Shown in pieces: positions 61,036-64,000 of a stretch of 64,000 nt of DNA; position 1 is the stretch's first letter; every line of letters begins with the position of its first letter. Source of the stretch: Prorocentrum cordatum (taxonomy: Eukaryota; Sar; Dinophyceae; Prorocentrales; Prorocentraceae); assembly GCA_963575745.1 (NCBI GenBank), contig CAUYUJ010021155.1, positions 34,781 to 98,780 on the forward strand, written 5' to 3'. A program made the translations under genes and the position numbers. The notes below the pieces were generated by a model. It did not search any database, was not told where the DNA came from, and was given only the letters and a program-made list of their open reading frames with translations.

Positions 61036-61421
61036 AGTAACGCTAAGCTAAAGCTAAGCTAAAGCTAAGCTGAAGCTAAGCTAAAGCTAAGCCACAGCTA
61101 AGCTAAAGCTTAGCTAAAGCTAAGCTAAAGCTAAGCTAAAGCTAAGCTAAAGCTAAGCTAAAGCTAAGCTAAAGCTAAGCTAAAGCTAAGCTAAAGCTAA
61201 GCTAAAGCTAAGCTTAAGCTAAGCTAAAGCTAAGCTAAAGCTAAGCTAAAGCTAAGCTAAAGCTAAGCTAAAGCTATGCTAAAGCTAAGCTACAGCTTAG
61301 CTACAGCTAAGCTAAGGCTAAACTAAAGCTAAGCTAAAGCTAAGTTAAACGCTAAGCGAAAAGCTAAGCTAAAGGTAAGTAAAGCTAAGCTAAAGCTAAA
61401 GCTAAAGCTAAAGCTAAAGCT
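61036..61421. repeat. 11-bp satellite
   Basis: Repeats of GCTAAGCTAAA with occasional substitutions, about 35 units, ending in a 6-bp version GCTAAA. The following 61,421-61,470 holds two copies of a 22-bp unit starting CTCCCAGGGGAC. Confidence 0.9.
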
Positions 61422-61470
61422 CCCAGGGGACTGGGGGGAACCGCTCCCAGGGGACCGGGGAAACCGCCCG

Positions 61471-61963
61471 GGGCGCTTTCCATTGCCCGGCCCCTTTAAG
61501 CTAAGAGAGTAAGAACCCTTCTAGGCAGAGCCTAGGTAGGGAATGACTGGTGAAGAAAGATGATGCGACAGGAGGAGGAGGAAGCACCACGTCCGTCCAA
61601 AGAGTACACATGTTAATGTAGGCTTCTACCCCCGTGAAGGGCGTCACAATGCATTCATAGACACGGCTACGCTATTCCTAGATGCCATTGAGCACCACTC
61701 CGAAACGACGGATGTGGTTGGATCGTGGCGATAACCGGTACTGCTCATAGCGTTCCCCTTTCATTCCTGGTTCAACGCTCCTGCTTTTCACACGTACACG
61801 CTGAGATGGGGTAGAAGACTCGCCACTCATTTATGCCTGGGAGTGCGGTTGGAAATGATATGCTGACGTTATTCCTACTGCGAATAGAAGGGTAACTGAT
61901 GTGCAGAATGCACGGAGCAAATGACCGATCCGAGATGATGTTTCTCATGCTGTGCCCTCTGAT
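61471..61963. other. 3' flank of the MATE gene
   Basis: No further gene is recognised. It lies downstream of the minus-strand MATE frame and may contain its 3' untranslated region. Confidence 0.4.
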
Positions 61964-63217
61964 CTAGCTCCATATTGCCCGTCCAAGATTGCCCGACCCG
62001 CTCACCATTTGAATCATAGTTGCTGCTGCTAGGATCCAGTACCGCGAGGCTAAAGACAGGAAAATCCCTGGCAGCCCGAGGCTCAGCCGCAGCACAACGC
62101 TCAAAAAGACGAGCTGCACGCACAGCGTGACAACTGACATGCGGATCACGAATGGGAACTGCCTGGCTGCCACCTGCGTCCCATCAATCAACTGCGCGAG
62201 CACCAGGGACGCGATGCAAATGGGCACCATTGGTATACCAGCGCTGGAGACCAACGCTGCCACCGCCGCGTCCTTCGTAAAAATCCGGCTTCCGAATTTC
62301 AGGAACATGGTAGAGAGAAGATAGACCGCAGCTCCCACTGTGATGTCGATCGCCAAGAGATTTCCCAGCGCACGTCTCGCCTCCCGTGGCCTGGGGGGGT
62401 CTGCATCAAATATCTGAGGCAACATTGTTTGCGCTGTCTGGCTGATAGGCTCACCACACAGGCCGCAGATAATGACCAGGTTCGCAAGGATCTGGTACGC
62501 AGCCTGATGAACGGTTCCGAATCTGGCAGCCGCAAGGGACATGGCAGTGAGGCCTAAAAACCGGGTGAGTATAATCGCAGACAGGGGTCGGGCATACTCC
62601 ATCAAGGGCTCCATGTCTCTCCATGATACTGCGCGAATTCTAGGCAGCAGGCCTTTCTTCCGGAGCGCTCCCAGCATGAGACAGAACCCCGCTAAGGTAG
62701 ACATCGCGGTTGCTGCTGCCGCCCCCGCAACCCCGGCCCGCATGGGCCAGGCGCAGAACAGCCAGTCGCCGGCGAAATTCAGGCACGCGGCGGCGGCCAC
62801 GACCTTCAGCGGCGTCATGCTGTCCCGGAAGGCCAGCAGACCCGACAGCGCCACGCTCTGCATGAGGGCTGCCCACGCCACCGTGCCGCGGATCCTGACG
62901 TACCTCCCCGCGGCGGGGCGCAGCGAGGGCGACACGCCCAGCAGGCCCAGCAGCGCGGGAGCGCCGAGCACCAGCACCAGAGTGAGCCCTGCTCCTAGGA
63001 GCAGGGCCACGCTGAGGACGCAGCCGAGCTCTCGCCGCGCCTCCTCCTCCCCGCGGGCACGGGCGCGAGTCACCAGGCCGACCGTGGCGCGGGGCAGGAA
63101 GATGAACAGGTAGAGCAGGTAGTCCGACAAGATCGTGCCGGGGTTCATGGCCGCCAGACCGACCGTGCCGTCGAGCCTGGCCCGCCAGGCCGCAGCAGGA
63201 CGCCCCAAAACATCCAA
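61964..63217 (-). CDS. MATE-family multidrug and toxin extrusion transporter, probably the 3' exon
   Basis: MATE proteins are cation-coupled antiporters that export organic compounds or metabolites across membranes. The 417-residue frame is strongly hydrophobic with about eleven membrane segments. Family features in order: a YLFIFLPRATVGLV helix (about 35-48); YVRIRGTVAW then LAFRDSMTPLKVV (about 106-140), equal to the usual R(G)-x-D-x-x-TPL turn; NFAGDWLF and AGVAGAAAATAMS (147-173); the second half from PLSAIILTRF (211), with HQAAYQILANLVII (237-250) and LAQLIDGTQVAARQ (340-353). It resembles the DinF/EDS5-like branch. The first membrane helix is missing: the match begins near RLDGTVGLAA, so the ATG at 63,217 is probably not the true start and an upstream exon is likely. 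Codons are GC-rich, unlike the mitochondrial part. Substrate and location are unknown. Confidence 0.85.
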   Translation of the reverse strand: MDVLGRPAAAWRARLDGTVGLAAMNPGTILSDYLLYLFIFLPRATVGLVTRARARGEEEARRELGCVLSVALLLGAGLTLVLVLGAPALLGLLGVSPSLRPAAGRYVRIRGTVAWAALMQSVALSGLLAFRDSMTPLKVVAAAACLNFAGDWLFCAWPMRAGVAGAAAATAMSTLAGFCLMLGALRKKGLLPRIRAVSWRDMEPLMEYARPLSAIILTRFLGLTAMSLAAARFGTVHQAAYQILANLVIICGLCGEPISQTAQTMLPQIFDADPPRPREARRALGNLLAIDITVGAAVYLLSTMFLKFGSRIFTKDAAVAALVSSAGIPMVPICIASLVLAQLIDGTQVAARQFPFVIRMSVVTLCVQLVFLSVVLRLSLGLPGIFLSLASRYWILAAATMIQMVSGSGNLGRAIWS

Positions 63218-63846
63218 AAACCTTCGAAGACTTCTAGACTTGCGGGATCCCTGGAGCTCTGGGCCACATCCCGAGGACTCGCCGTGGGCCCCGGATTCTT
63301 CTCAGAAGGCCCAGGGGCCCTCCTCCTCCTCCTCTTCCTCCTCCTCCTCCTCCTCGGCCCCCGGACGGCGAAAACGAAGAGAGACCTCCGCCCCGCGAAA
63401 ACGTTGGAGGTCTGGGGTCGGCGGGGACGGAGGGCAGGGGCGGAGTGAGGGAGGGAGGGAGGGAGGGAGGGAGGGAGGGCGGGGCGTGCGGGCGGGAGGG
63501 AAGAGGAGGAGGAGGAGGAGGAGGAGGAGGAGGAGGAGGAGGAGGAGGAGGAGGAGGAGGAGGGAGGAGGGAGGAGGAGGAGGAGGAGGGACGCCCCTTC
63601 GTCGCCGGGTCATAACTCGACCCTCAGGCGGCCGCTCGGGACGGTCTGGGCACCTCCGGGACGCTCTCGGCTTCTGCAGCTGCTGAAGGCATGACGAGGC
63701 CGGAGAACCGGCGAGAACCGACGAAAACGCTCGAAAACCTGAAACCTCGAGCAGGAAGAGCAGGAGGAATGAGGAGGAGGAGGAGGAGGAGGAGGAGGAG
63801 GAGGAGGAGGAGGAGGCAACGTCGGGGGGGGAACAGCTCAGGGGGG
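63218..63846. repeat. Purine-strand simple repeats upstream of the MATE frame
   Basis: CCT runs at 63,318-63,357, GGGA runs at 63,449-63,480, and AGG runs at 63,500-63,592 and 63,770-63,815. Frames across them translate to poly-Arg or poly-Glu runs and are not genes. A 5' exon of the MATE gene could be hidden here or outside the window. Confidence 0.85.
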
Positions 63847-63945
63847 GAACATCGAGCCTGAATCGGCGATACGTCGCTGATAGGTCGGCGACGGGCCCCC
63901 GACAGCGAATCCGCAGAGTCCTCTGGGCGGGGTGGGCTATCTGGA
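63847..63945. repeat. Dispersed repeat, second copy
   Basis: From AACATCGAGC to GGGCGGGGTGGGCTATC, similar to 56,597-56,690 in the same orientation, with ATCGGCGATACGTCGCTGAT in place of the more perfect palindrome ATCGGCGATGCATCGCCGAT. Confidence 0.8.
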
Positions 63946-63969
63946 GAAACCGAAAGGCACCGGTACCGT

Positions 63970-64000
63970 CGGGTCGGGCATGTCTCCCTGCAGGCGGATG
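63970..64000. mobile_element. MITE-like element, copy 6, left end, cut by window edge
   Basis: GGGTCGGGCATGTCTCCCTG followed by CAGGCGGATG, closest to copy 4. Confidence 0.55.

Overview
The window joins two very different kinds of DNA. Positions 1-51,400 are AT-rich and look like a dinoflagellate (myzozoan alveolate) mitochondrial genome. They hold the whole protein-gene set known for such genomes, and nothing else that codes for protein: two copies of cob (13,188-14,294 plus; 43,261-44,415 minus), one cox1 (36,663-38,143 minus) and a badly broken cox3-like region (about 27,090-28,100 plus). A fragment of large-subunit rRNA domain V (peptidyl-transferase region) lies about 700 bases beyond the 3' end of each cob copy (15,000-15,083 minus; 42,520-42,603 plus). 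I found no tRNA genes, as expected for this lineage. Positions 51,501-64,000, after a 100-N gap, are GC-rich, full of simple and tandem repeats and MITE-like elements, and carry one recognisable gene, a MATE-family transporter (61,964-63,217 minus). This looks like nuclear DNA, so the window is either a scaffolding chimera or a nuclear insertion of mitochondrial DNA.

The striking feature of the mitochondrial part is its architecture. Almost all of the non-coding 47 kb is a head-to-tail chain of long hairpins (roughly 80-200 nt each), built of nested inverted blocks. Gene ends are built into this chain: the 3' end of cob, both ends of cox1, the 3' end of cox3 and both halves of the rRNA fragment each form one arm of a hairpin whose other arm is a decayed inverted copy. 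Many hairpin tips are compact modules of two (once three) mini-hairpins side by side inside a closing stem. They resemble the double-hairpin elements known from some fungal mitochondria, and related copies show compensatory base-pair changes.

Larger duplications overlie this. Inverted repeat A is 1-1,937 versus 46,396-48,329. A 3.9-kb palindrome occupies 6,078-9,937. Direct repeat D is 10,791-12,710 versus 31,543-33,459. Inverted repeat C, with cob and the rRNA fragment, is 12,713-15,380 versus 42,230-44,895. Copies differ mostly by transversions, many of them C/A or G/T. The coding frames show TGA at two conserved Trp positions of cox1, TAA at conserved Ser positions in cox1 and cob copy 2, and small indels in cox1 and cox3. 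RNA editing, pseudogene decay and uncorrected sequencing error all remain possible.

The nuclear part contains a foldback element, a six-member family of short inverted-repeat elements, a ten-unit 73-bp tandem array, 12-bp and 11-bp satellites, and the MATE gene, which probably represents the 3' exon of a longer gene.
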